A DNA stretch of 49,872 nucleotides. Origin: RGIG6353 sp964650465 (lineage in GTDB: Bacteria > Bacillota > Clostridia > Oscillospirales > SIG627). The translations under genes and the position numbers were made by a program. This document shows positions 9,901 to 20,100 of this stretch, in pieces (the stretch's first letter is position 1; each line of letters begins with the position of its first letter). The notes under the pieces were generated by a model that searched no databases, had not been told where the DNA came from, and worked only from the letters and a program-made list of their open reading frames with translations. The stretch covers positions 1 to 49,872 of the forward strand of contig CAZYTA010000017.1 of the NCBI GenBank assembly GCA_964650465.1, in the 5' to 3' direction.

Positions 9901-12900
9901 TGAGGTGCTGATGACTCATACGTCTTGTTATTGGACTTAATTCTGATTGCAGTAAGACCAACATTTTCAAGAGTAAAGGAGTCGCCTTCGATAGCGGTCC
10001 ACTCACCAATAGCACCGTTCATTGCATAAGCTGCGTATTCGTATGTGTAGCTTGCGTCGAAGCCTGTAACAACACCGTCAGTCTCTGTGAGCTTTGTCAT
10101 TTCAGCAGGCTCAAGAACACGCTCTTCAACAGTGTAGCCGTCCTCGAAGAGAACTACCATATAGTCACCGTTGGTGTCTGAATTATATGCATAGTAACCG
10201 TCGATAACACCGAAGGGATAGATTACAATACCTACAATGTAGCCTGTGGTATCGTCAAAGTCTTCCTTGGTAACGGTAACAGATTCATTGTAACCGAAGG
10301 TAACAGGCTTGAGAACAACTCTGTCAACAAGCTGATCGTTTTCATCGACTACCTTGAATATGAACTTGGTGTAAACCTGTCCGCTTGCTACCTTGAGACC
10401 TGTCTGACGAACTCTGGGAGCAAATTTGTAGCTTACGAAATCCTCCATAGGAATAATTTCGTCTGCCTCGTATGCGTAAGAGTAGAAAATCTGTGCGTTT
10501 CTGTCAGCTGCTGCCTGTCTTGCAGACTCAAGCTTAGCGAGAGCTGCTGCGAGCTCTTCCTCTGTTGCTGTGCCTGTTGCAACAAGTGCGTCATATGCCT
10601 CCTGTGCAGACTTGATTGCCTTACCGAGAGAGGTTGCAACAGGAGTACTTGTTGTACCCATTGCAAGAGGAGCATAGCCATAAGTCTTTGCAAGTGCATT
10701 GGTAACATAGATACCCATCCATGTTCCATCTGTAAACGCAGGAGTTGATACGTTTCCGGAATCCTTAACAACGGGAACGTTAATGGTCACGCCGTTGTAT
10801 GTACCGCCGTTACCTACAATTTCCGTTGTGTGAAGGATGTTGTTGTAGCTGCCGCCGGGAAGGTAAATGTAAGTGGGAAGTGAGCCTGCGGTGGTATAGC
10901 CGTCACCAACAAGAGCGATAGCTACAAGACCCTCGGTATCACCAAGCTCGATGCTTGTTGCTCCAACGGGGGCAAGTGTCCATCCATCTGCTGCAATTCC
11001 GTTGATGTTGAAGAGAGCATACTGATATCTCTTTGCTGAGTCAAGACCTGAAACTATACCGTTAACTACATCAACAATAAGTCCTGCGGGCTTGTCACCT
11101 GTAAAGGGAAGGTCTGCAGGCTTGTCGATTGAATAACTCGTGGGAAGTACCTTTGTGTAGTATCTGAATGAATACTGATTAGTTACCTTGATGAAGTTGT
11201 CTGCACTTACGTTGTCTACAAGATAAACCTCAAAGGCAACGAGATATCCCTCTTCGGGAAGGAATGAAGCAAAATCAATTGTGAAATTAAGAGAAGTTGA
11301 AAATGCCTGAGAAATAATTGTCTCATATGTAGTAATCTTACCTGTGCTGTCAGCAACATATGCAACAACTCTCTTGTTCTGATTGCCGCTCATAGTAAAG
11401 CCGCCGTTGTTCTGCTTTGCTGTGATATTGAAGCTGTTAACATCACCTACAGGAACTATTTCCTTGGGAGCGTAGGTATATCTGAGCACGATAGACTTGA
11501 GCTTGTTGATAACTGCCGCATTTGCAGTATCAAGTGTAGCCTTAGCCGCTGCAAGCTCTTCCTCTGTTGCGGTTCCGCCTGAAACAAGAGCATCATAAGC
11601 CGCCTTAGCATCGTAAGAGGGCTTCATAAGGCTTGCATCTACCTGACCGTGAGACATAATCTCCCAGAGAGTTTGTGTGTAGTAGCTTGTGTAGCTACCG
11701 GAGTACTGACCGGGCAGGAACTTGGAACCGCCGGTTACAAGAACGGTAGTGCCGTTTGAACCGCCAAGTGCACCGATCTCTGCTCTTTCTTCATATGAGC
11801 CGTAAGAATATGCATATGTAACATCTGTAGCTCTGTCGCCATATACTTCTCTAACTGCGTAGAGACCAACAAGTGAACGGTCATCGGGATCGAATGCTGT
11901 CCATTCTCCGCAAAGGATGCTCTTACCATCCTCGCTGATTGTAGCGGAAGCAATCTCATAGGTCTTGTCAGCATCAAGTCCGCCGATTGTACCGAAGCCG
12001 TTAACAAGACCTGTAGGGCCGGGAAGGAGCTCTGCTGTATAGTCGATAGTGTTTGCACCCTTATAAAGACCATAGTGAGCATAACACTCGCCTGCTCCAT
12101 CCGATGCGTTGCCGTAGAAAATGTCATCGGGACAGTTTGCATAAGGAGCAAACTCGAAGCCTACGAGGTAGCCCTCGGATTCTGCCATAGCCGCAGGAGC
12201 AGCAATGCTTCTTCCGATAGTAGCTTCATCAATATCAACTACATATGTCTCATAGCCCTCTACACCGGGAACCTTAACGAAGAATGTAAAGGTACCCTTA
12301 ACATCTGCCTTGGTATACTTTTCTGTGTTGACTCTGTTACCGCCTGTGGTAATAGCGATCCAAGCGTTTTTGATAGCATTTACATCCTTTGCAGGAACTA
12401 TCTGCTCGTTTGTAAAGCCATATTTTACAGAAGATTCCTGAAGCTTGTTATTGTTTTCGCCTTCAGCGTCAACAATGGGAGTAGCGTTTTTCCATGTGAG
12501 AGTATATACCGCTGCAGCCTCGCCTTCGCCTTCATAAGCGGAGTTGTCTGCTGTTGCGTAGTATACATCATCCTTGAGGTAGTACTCAGCGCCGTCAATA
12601 GAGTAAACGGGGTATGAAACCTCTTCTACGGTCACGGTTTTCTGAGTAGTAGACTCTACCTGTGTAAGATATTTTGACTTAACAAGGTAGAGACAAGCGG
12701 AAGCCTCGTTAGCGCCATTATACGCCTGAACGGTTCTGAATGCACCGTTTGAGGAAACACTCCACTTACCGGGAACGATATTGTCATTCACGCCTGCAAA
12801 GTTATATGCAGGAAGGTTTGTTTCTGTGTTCCAGAAAGTGATCTTGCCGTTTTCACCGCCGCTTACAAATATAATCTCAGCGTCAGCTTCACCTGCTTTG

Positions 12901-13127
12901 ATTCCCCAAACACCGGGGGTAAGCTGTGTTGAAGCGGTAAGAGCCGCATCCTCGCCCCATGCATCGTTTGCAAAGTCATACTGTGCAGCAGTGTAGTCAA
13001 CACCGTCTGCAAGTCCGTTTACTGTACCGTCAAGATTGAGGGTGTAAGCGGCAAATGACGAAACTGCAAGAAGCACTGCGAGAGCAAATGCAACTACCGC
13101 AACACGTGTAAGTTTCTTCATAGTCAT
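6978..13127 (-). CDS. Giant secreted repeat protein, paralog 2
   Basis: This encodes 2049 residues from the ATG at 13127, chosen because AGGAGG lies 7 nt upstream and a signal peptide starts there (MTMKKLTRVAVVAFALAVLL, cleavage near S-S-F-A). A longer frame upstream overlaps the leader and has no ribosome site. A diverged N-terminal copy of the GLxDGxxYTxAQYDFAN domain is followed by five repeat units marked by EQIVPAKD, KEIVPVGD, DEIIPMED, DEIVPVDE and EEVIPMNE at about residues 240, 557, 890, 1229 and 1546. Two linker stretches with TATEEELAAAxxxL are predicted helices. The C-terminal module carries GTSLVLDGQIGLKVYM (about 1752) and a related second copy GTSLILEDQVTIRHYF (about 1939), and ends VEYSK. 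No catalytic motif or wall-sorting signal is recognised. Role unknown; extracellular location is inferred. Confidence 0.92.
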   Translation of the reverse strand: MTMKKLTRVAVVAFALAVLLAVSSFAAYTLNLDGTVNGLADGVDYTAAQYDFANDAWGEDAALTASTQLTPGVWGIKAGEADAEIIFVSGGENGKITFWNTETNLPAYNFAGVNDNIVPGKWSVSSNGAFRTVQAYNGANEASACLYLVKSKYLTQVESTTQKTVTVEEVSYPVYSIDGAEYYLKDDVYYATADNSAYEGEGEAAAVYTLTWKNATPIVDAEGENNNKLQESSVKYGFTNEQIVPAKDVNAIKNAWIAITTGGNRVNTEKYTKADVKGTFTFFVKVPGVEGYETYVVDIDEATIGRSIAAPAAMAESEGYLVGFEFAPYANCPDDIFYGNASDGAGECYAHYGLYKGANTIDYTAELLPGPTGLVNGFGTIGGLDADKTYEIASATISEDGKSILCGEWTAFDPDDRSLVGLYAVREVYGDRATDVTYAYSYGSYEERAEIGALGGSNGTTVLVTGGSKFLPGQYSGSYTSYYTQTLWEIMSHGQVDASLMKPSYDAKAAYDALVSGGTATEEELAAAKATLDTANAAVINKLKSIVLRYTYAPKEIVPVGDVNSFNITAKQNNGGFTMSGNQNKRVVAYVADSTGKITTYETIISQAFSTSLNFTIDFASFLPEEGYLVAFEVYLVDNVSADNFIKVTNQYSFRYYTKVLPTSYSIDKPADLPFTGDKPAGLIVDVVNGIVSGLDSAKRYQYALFNINGIAADGWTLAPVGATSIELGDTEGLVAIALVGDGYTTAGSLPTYIYLPGGSYNNILHTTEIVGNGGTYNGVTINVPVVKDSGNVSTPAFTDGTWMGIYVTNALAKTYGYAPLAMGTTSTPVATSLGKAIKSAQEAYDALVATGTATEEELAAALAKLESARQAAADRNAQIFYSYAYEADEIIPMEDFVSYKFAPRVRQTGLKVASGQVYTKFIFKVVDENDQLVDRVVLKPVTFGYNESVTVTKEDFDDTTGYIVGIVIYPFGVIDGYYAYNSDTNGDYMVVLFEDGYTVEERVLEPAEMTKLTETDGVVTGFDASYTYEYAAYAMNGAIGEWTAIEGDSFTLENVGLTAIRIKSNNKTYESSAPQIFYKAGLASARKAISETNAEGALVYQNVTDFVVGTYTGTRISYMNDSLVAKTGAHIHLDQQVGGLNSPDEAELLWLYARTKEEAQAALDAEAAKESEYKTDNSAYYPERLQGVIDSFYGVEGKDYEADYKALRESIAETYKGSYVRYAYTADEIVPVDELESITFYNKQRQGSIRFYAKSAANFYVMDENGVVTPYQWKSGYFHSYQYSEYTQTVDVQNEVDLPENGWIVAIEYIPFAEVAADTVTAVCYTKLAYKAQAYAFEQNHVNMGFYYDNYTIEYPTLEKPANVEFADGKFAGLDADVTYAYGRFTADGIETTEITGVTEVAVDGVGVWGIKVVSTDSEYEDSLYVVGYNKDLTTARDNIIHTKEATKSNGTVINVPIVASAGTYSATAAPVFNEGTWTGFSLSNSLAVNHGYTAMTLGTTSCTVPGSGPAASIKAAASDAALEAARDFAADALATVYYSYEYYPEEVIPMNEFISWSFKSAERQGSLIVEEGSLQTKFVFKVATENGVVDRAVYKDAALNGSGTAITISIDDFAETDGYIVGIIIYPYGNCPEGTVIGSDKDVYNNVPISEDILVVLNDDYTVYPAVITAAEAPVLTIGTTNADIVVTNYMTGLDYAYSCDGGETWVAFTGKSFRATKASTEYIVKSLANEFYEESAVSEAVVSPALTLVGTSLVLDGQIGLKVYMDIDMDLVSSALYYTTKVNSDYAGNTDMASLYRQGDYVSLVRGNKWMTQIQLDEETGYYYTIIYVPAKDIDNTNFEAALNIYLKSAPETKVLVSNIGFRFSTYIDQAKALAAAGDAEFVKALPLVEALETYTAYADNYFGNGEDAAYASTASTEGVEVATRTNATLEGVAFYGTSLILEDQVTIRHYFTVEDIDAFNAAYTCDIAYGTKGNYIYFDITDISAQFIGDTQTLTIKDAEGNVAYEVNYSVANYIVNMMNDNDANLVSLVNAMYDYYLAAVEYSK

Positions 13128-13310
13128 AATATAGCCTCCTGATTTTTTTTGGCACGGTATACGCGCATCAAAACTGCAGTAAAGATAAAAAGCTTTTGAT
13201 CTCCGTATAGTATAAAAATACGGAGTTAGATACATCAGGGTGCGTTCTATCTGTCCAAAACAGCTTTAATTTGCTATTACAGCGTGCAAGTATGCTATTA
13301 TGCTATGTTA
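13128..13310 (-). ncRNA. Candidate structured leader RNA of paralog 2
   Basis: It has the same layout as the other two leaders. P1 is GCACG (13283-13287) with CGTGC (13152-13156). Hairpin P3 is CTCCGTAT with ATACGGAG (13201-13208/13218-13225). The conserved CCCTGATGTATC (13229-13240) sits 5' of P3, and a possible P2 is AAAGCT (13263-13268) with AGCTTT (13188-13193). Stem sequences differ from the paralogs while pairing is kept. P2 is the weakest assignment here. Confidence 0.55.
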
Positions 13311-13339
13311 AGTATACTCCCAATTTGCCGCAAAGTCAA
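13311..13339 (-). promoter_or_regulatory. Sigma-A type promoter of paralog 2
   Basis: -35 TTGACT (13334-13339), 17-bp spacer, -10 TATACT (13311-13316) on the minus strand. It is followed by TTAACATAGCATAATAGC, matching the other two giant-gene promoters. Confidence 0.8.
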
Positions 13340-13468
13340 GCGAAAAAGCACAAATATGCTCGCCAATTTCGGCTGAAATTTGTACAAATTTTCCCTTTGA
13401 TTTTTGTAACAAATGAAAAAGAGAGAAAAAAACGGCAAACCTCCGAGGAGCAGATTTGAAAAGAAAAG

Positions 13469-13629
13469 CGAAGTAAAGCTTTAACAAATTATATGCGGCG
13501 GGAGCAAGCCTCCGCCCTACAATTTATAATCAACGACAAGACACAACTTCCATATAATTAATTTGAAGAAAATCGCAGGTTTTCAACCAAAATTTTCAAT
13601 TCTCAATTCTCAATTTTTAATTATTCTTT
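13469..13629. repeat. Dispersed intergenic repeat, second copy of 6524-6682
   Basis: The two stretches align nearly base for base, from AAAGCTTTAACAAATTATAT through the GGCGGGAGCAAGCC block and the CCATATAATTAATTTGAAGA block, to runs of CAATTCTCAATTTTTAATTA. Neither copy carries a supportable gene. Confidence 0.85.
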
Positions 13630-13814
13630 CCTTTTCGGTTTACACCCAAAAGACACACCGTGAATTTATAACCCATCCGAGGAGCAGGTTTGGAGGGAGA
13701 TTCGTTCATTTTGGCACGTTAGGCGTACTTATGTACGTCGAGTGCCAAAAGGGACGAAAGAAAATGCAAATATTTTATTAAATCCGAAGGATTTTTTCCT
13801 AATAAAAAATGTTA

Positions 13815-13846
13815 AAAGGGACGATGTGTTTCCACACCGTCCCTTT
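13815..13846 (-). terminator. Terminator hairpin, distal copy
   Basis: The minus-strand RNA forms AAAGGGACGGTGTG-GAAA-CACATCGTCCCTTT with one G-U pair, followed by U-rich sequence. It is the duplicate of the hairpin at 14067-14098. Confidence 0.75.
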
Positions 13847-14066
13847 CTTTATGGGAGAGATTTATTTTTCAATTTACATTGCCTTTTCGGTTTACACCCA
13901 AAAGACACACCGTGAATTTATAACCCATCCGAGGAGCAGGTTTGGAGGGAGATTCGTTCATTTTGGCACGTTAGGCGTACTTATGTACGTCGAGTGCCAA
14001 AAGGGACGAAAGAAAATGCAAATATTTTATTAAATCCGAAGGATTTTTTCCTAATAAAAAATGTTA

Positions 14067-14098
14067 AAAGGGACGATGTGTTTCCACACCGTCCCTTT
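14067..14098 (-). terminator. Terminator hairpin, proximal copy after paralog 3
   Basis: It is the same GAAA-capped hairpin and U-rich tail as at 13815, lying about 80 bp beyond the stop of paralog 3. The tandem duplication gives this gene two terminators in series. Confidence 0.8.
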
Positions 14099-14177
14099 CT
14101 TTATGGGAGAGATTTATTTTTCAATTTACATTGCATTTGCGGTCTCACCCAAAGATGCCCTCGGGAATTTGTAACGC

Positions 14178-17100
14178 TTACTTGCTATACTCTACCGCCG
14201 CAAGGTAGTAGTCATACATAGCATTTACAAGGCTTACAAGGTTAGCATCATCGTCATTCATCATATCTACGATATAATTTGCAACGCTGTAGTTAACTTC
14301 GTATACTGTGTTGCCCTCGAGGTCTGCTATTGTAAGTGTCTGAACTGTACCGATTTCCTGTGCAGGAATATCTGCGATATCAAAGTAGATGTAATCGCCC
14401 TTTATACCGTACATACCTGCTACATCATATGCTGCTGTAAATGCATCAAGATCTTCTACTGTGAAGTAGTGACGGATTGTTACCTGATCCTCAAGGATAA
14501 GTGATGTTCCGTAGAATGCTACACCTTCAAGTGTTGCATTTGTTCTTGTTGCAACCTCAACTCCTTCGGTAGATGCTGTTGAAGCGTATGCCGCATCATC
14601 GCCCTTGTTGAAGTAGTTGTCTGCGTAGTTTGCATATGTTTCAAGTGTCTCTACAAGCTCAAGTGCCTTTACAAACTCTTCATCGCCTGCCGCTGCAAGT
14701 TCCTTAGCCGCTGTAATGTACTTGTTGAAGTTGAGTCCTACATTGCTTACCTGAATTCTTTCGCTCTGCGCACCGGTAGAACCTGCAGGCCAGTAACCAA
14801 GGTCTGTCTCGAAGGATGTATTATCAAGGTCCTTTGCAGGAAGATAAATGATGAAGTAATAGTAGCCTGTAGCTTTATCAAGCTGAATCTTGGTTGCCCA
14901 AGAACAGCCCTCACTAAGATTAACACCGCCGCCGACTCTGTAGCCCTGACCGTATGCAAGCTGGTCACGCATGTCATAGAAATCGTTATTAACCTTTGTC
15001 ATGTAGTGCTGTACATCCTTAACGTTTGCTATATCAACTTCCATATAAACCTTGAGGCCTATCTGTCCGTCAAGGACAAGGCTTGTTCCTACAAGAGCAA
15101 CGGGAGATGATGTAACCGCTTCTGATGCTTCGCTTTCTACATAGGGAAGAGATTCAAGCGACTTAACGATATAGTTTGTGCTTGCCTTTGTAGCATTGAA
15201 CTTGTTTCCGCTGAATTCTGTCCATGTTTCACCGTTATCGTCGGAGTATGCATACTTAAGGAACTTATTGTAGTTTGTTACAGTAATTACCTGGTTGAAG
15301 GGTGCAAATGAGATAACGGGAGTTTCTGTAACCTCATCACCTGTTACAAGCTGATAGTCATCAGGCTTAAAGGTCATATTTGCCATGGTGTTGTAATGTG
15401 TTGTACCGTCAGCGTAGGTGTACTTAACGGTTGTACCGTCAATGTCACACCAAGGATTGATCTGGAAGCCTACGATATAGCCTTCTGTGGGCCAGTTTTC
15501 GATAAATCTGGGATTTACAGAGAAGGCAGTAGATGTATTGGAATTGTATCTGTCGGATGCCCAAACATAATTCTTGAGATTTCCGTCCTCGCCTACAACA
15601 ACAAATGTTACCTTACATGTTACGTTACCAAGGTTCAATGAACCCATTCTTCTTGCAACGCTGAAGCCAAGGTTCATAAGATCGTTTACATGAAGAATTT
15701 CGTCGTCGTTATAAGAATATCTGAACTTAACGTTGTTACCCTGAGCAACGATGGTTGCACGAGCAGCCTCAAGCGCCTCGGCATCACCGGACTGAGTAGC
15801 AGTATAGAACGCCTTTGATGTATCAGCTGTTACATGGCCGCCGAGAGTACCGAGAGTGTAGGTACCGAAGCTGGAGTGGTTAGATACATCCTTGCCTGAC
15901 CACTTGCCCTGTTCCCATACATCGTTTGCGGTATAATCGTATGCTGTGTAGTTGCTGTATGTCTTGAGAGTACCGATATCGCTCTTTGTATCAAGAGTTG
16001 CACCGATGTGAACGTATGAAACAAGAGAATCTGCATTTTCATCGCTTGATGTGCAGGTTACGATACCCCAGAGACCTGTACCGAGCTCAAGTGAAGTTAC
16101 GCCTGTAACCTCTGTAGCTTCGCCTGCACCTGCAACTGTGTACTTAGCATACTTGTAGGTGAGAGAAGCATTAAGTCCTTCAACAAGACCTGTTTCCGCA
16201 TTGTATGAAACCACGGGCTTGTCTACTCTGGGAAGGTCAATCTGATAGCTGTGAAGCATAACGAACCAGTCACTATCTGTTGTGCCATCAACTATAAGAT
16301 TTGTAGTTTCGGGAATATAGCCGTAAGGAATAACCTCAAGTGCTACGATATAACCCGATTGATCATCAAAGTCTGTTGCTGAAATAGTGTGCTTTGTAAC
16401 TGCTGTTGCATATGCATAATTTGTCTGGAGAAGAATATCTCTCTGCTCAACGAAGCCGTAATCGGTAGCTACATGAGCAATAACCTTTGTATACGCTACA
16501 CCGTCAGCCTTAATATGACCCTGACGTCCACCTGCTGTGAAGGTGAAGGAAACCATATCCTCAAAAGGAATGATTTCAGCAGGCTCATACTTGTATCTGA
16601 AGCCATAGGTTGCAATGAAGTCCTTAGCTTCCTGCTGTGTCATAGTGCCGTCGGTAAGCTTGTTACCGAGAGCAGATACATTTACGCATCCCGATACAAC
16701 ACCGAGAGCGTATTGCCAATCCTTGTTCCAATATGCAAGGTCACCAATCTTATAACCTGTCCATACACCCTCTACAAACTCGGGATTGAGTCTGTCAGAG
16801 TATGCCTGAATCTTAACTGTGTCAATAGTAACATTTGCTGTCTTGTCATACCATGTACCGTTTGCATAGGTTACGGACTTGGTATTGATAATTGTCTTGC
16901 TGTCGGAAAGAGGACCGAGTACAAGGAATACCTTTGCAACAGATGCAGGCTCTGTTTCTGTTGCCGCAAGTCTTACTGCCCAGAGACCTGCACTCTCAAA
17001 AGTAAATGAGGTGCTGCCTGCAGGAATAGCTGTGTACTCGCCTGCACCGTACATATCAAACTCAGCATACTCGTATGCTACATTTGCATCAAGTGTTACT

Positions 17101-20100
17101 GTATCTGTATCAAACGTGATAGCTTCGATAGCTGCGGGAGCTGCAGTAGTAACAAACGCTGTCTCTGCATATCCGTCATAAGTGATACCGCCTGCACGTA
17201 CAACATAACTGTCTGCAGTATCTAATGTGAAGTACTTAGCGCCGGGAGCTACCTTGGTCCATTCGGTAGCCGAAGCAAGCTTGTATTCGTATGTATAAGC
17301 GCCGAAGTAGTTCATCAGCTTGATCTTGTATACGTCGCCAACGGGAGCAACATATACTTCGGGAGCTACGGGCTCAACGGGAGCAACCTCAACTGTTGTC
17401 TCGGCTGTGCCGATAACAGTGTCGCCTGATACACGAACTGTGTATTTAGCTGCCTCGGGAGCATCAAATTTCTTTGTAAATGCTGTCCACTCTGTGTCGC
17501 CTTCCTTCTGATACTCATATACGAAGGTGCTGTTAGGCTCAACAACGGAAACTGTATATCCGCAATTCTCATTGGGAGCATACTCTACCGCGGGAGCCTG
17601 GGCAGCCGTCTTGATAACATATGCTGTGTAAGGTGCTGTATAATATCCCATTGTTATCTGCTGCTGACCGAAGGAGTATGCAACGTTACTTGCATCTACT
17701 CTGTCATTGGTTCCCATAACATAAACAATCTTGGAAGCGTCCATTGTTGACCAAGGAATGTATTTTACACCTACGATATAGCCCTCTGTGGGAAGTCCCT
17801 CAATGGACTGTACATCAACTGTAATCTTCTGATTTACAACATTACCTGTTATATTGAATTCTCCGGATGTCCAGGAATGCTCTGAAATTGTGCCGTCGAG
17901 CTGCATAACATAGAATATTACCTTGGACTTAACATTGTAAAGTGCTAAGTTACCCTGTCTTCTGTTTGAAGCAAAGGAAATTTCGTTAAGCTGATCAACA
18001 GGGATAATCTCTGTCTCGTCATATGCATACTGCATATATCTGCTTGCAAAGCCGTCAGCCATTGTCTGCTGGAGAGCCGCTTTTTCTGATTCCTTTGTAG
18101 TCTCATAATCTTCTGTATAATGTGCATCGATAGCCGCCTGAAGTCTTGCGGGGTTAGAGGTTACGTTATTGTTTGCCCAAGAGGAAGGAATACCGTTGGC
18201 AATAGATTTAGCCTCATCAGCATCAAGTCTTGCCTGAGCCTCTTCCTTGGTTACCTGATACAGCCAGAGATTCTGTCCCTGCTCTGCGGTAACACCTGCA
18301 CCTTGGTCAAGGAATGTCTGTGTACCTGTAATCTGGTTCCAATCGTACCATGACATATAGAGACCTGTCCATACACCGGCTTTCCACTCGCTTGTGGACT
18401 GATATGCAGCCTTGCTATTGGAAATAACACCAAGTGTAGCTCGTGCATCGTCATCACCGGGGATGTAGAAGAGCACGGGGTCTGAATTCTTGCTTGAAGC
18501 ACCGTCTCCCGCAATCATAACTGCAACGAGACCTGTCACACCTGTAAGCTCTGTTGAGCCTGCGGGAACTGCTGTATCAGCACTCTTGTCTGAAATGTAC
18601 TGATATGCCCAGCAATATTTCTGATTTGCATCAAGTCCCTTGATAACGTTGCCGTCAAGGTAGAGACCTGTGGGCTTGTCAGCCTTGGGAAGTACGATGC
18701 TGTAGCCGTCAAGATAGTGGTAAATGTTGTAATCTACCATTGCGCTGTTTGAATACTTAAGTATAGAAGCATCCTCTGTTGTATAGGGGTGAATAATGAT
18801 ACCTACGATGTAACCTGTGGTATCTGCAAAATCAGCAGCCGTAACTGTATGGGTTGTGGTAGCAAACTTACCTGTCGCCTTTGTTACAGTTCTGTCAACA
18901 AGCTGACCATCATCTGTAATTACCTTGAAGGTAAATTTGGTGTAAACAGGGTTGCCTGTTGTTGTCTGTCCGCCCTGACGGGTAGCAACTCTGAACTTGA
19001 AGCTCTCGAAGAGAGACATGGGGATAACTTCGTTAGCTGCGTACTTATACGAATAGTAGATAGAGTCAAGGTGTGCCTTAGCCTGTGCCTGAGCAGCTGC
19101 AAGCTGGGTTGCATCTGTCTTGTTAAGATAGGAGAAGGTTCCCTGACCGCCTGTTGTACCAAGGATAAGGGGATCGTAGCCGTAATTCTTTGCAAGTGAG
19201 TTTGAAAGGTTTGCACCTGTCCACTTTGCTTCGTTATAAACGGGAAGTGCTGTCTGACTCCATCCGCCCGAAGAAGCAACATTGATGAAATCCTTTGCAA
19301 CACCGCCGCTGGTTGTACCTGCAGTGGTGTGAATGATGTTTCCTATGCCATCACCTGCAGCATAGAAAATTTCTGTTGTCCAGTTTGTCCAGAGACTTGC
19401 ATCGGGATTTGTCTCTCTTACCACAACAAGACCTGCAACTGTTGTATCGGCTGTAAGAGTTGCGGGAGTAGAATACTCAATAGCGGTTCCGTTCTTGTTA
19501 ATGGAAACATTTGCATACTGGTAGTATTTGCTTGCCTGAAGACCTGTAACCTTGCCGTTAACAACAGCAAGACCTGCGGGAGCTGTAGGGTCAACAGTAG
19601 GAGCAACAACAGTAACACCGTTTGAGCTGTTGGTGTACATTGCCTGGTGGAAATATCCGTTGGTTTCTGTGTTCCATGCACCGTCTGCATAGAGGTTTGT
19701 GAAATAATCGTCGGGAAGTCCGTCGTAGGGAGCAATAGCAAAGCCTACAAGGTAATCATCCGCCGCAACCTCTGCAGGAGCGGGCACTGTGAATGCGCCG
19801 TTTGTTGAATAATCTGTAACCTTTACAGTATACTCGGTTACTTCATCGGAGCCTATCTTCTTTGCGAAATAGGTAACCTTAGGAGAAATTTCGGACTTTT
19901 CATGACCGTCTGCAACGGGAATACCGCCTGTAAAGGCAGAGAGTGACTTGGGAGAGTATTTCACAAGCTCGGTCATGGGAATAACCTGGTCGTTTGTAAA
20001 GCCGTAGTAGTATACGGATTCCTGAGACTTGTTGCCTTCACCCTCAATGCCTACCCATGTAATCTCTGTAAGGTAAACAGCTGTAGCGGAAGCAGCGTTT

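Larger units (their letters stand above)
13630..14133. repeat. 252-bp perfect or near-perfect tandem duplication
   Basis: Unit 1 is 13630-13881 and unit 2 is 13882-14133; they read as identical by eye. Each unit contains a CGTAC-TTAT-GTACG hairpin nested in a GGCAC/GTGCC stem, an AAATCCGAAGGATTT palindrome, and a GGGACGGTGTG terminator hairpin. Short open frames inside the units are translation artefacts of the repeat and are not called as genes. Confidence 0.92.

Noticed and set aside
9102..9911. A 269-codon plus-strand frame opposite paralog 2
   Set aside because: It is the reverse of a strongly supported gene with codon bias that leaves the other strand open; its protein is cysteine-rich and unlike anything known.
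13563..14221. Overlapping plus-strand frames of about 72-75 codons in the tandem repeat
   Set aside because: They are the same frame read through each 252-bp unit, with no ribosome site and no resemblance to known proteins; the region is better explained by hairpins and terminators.
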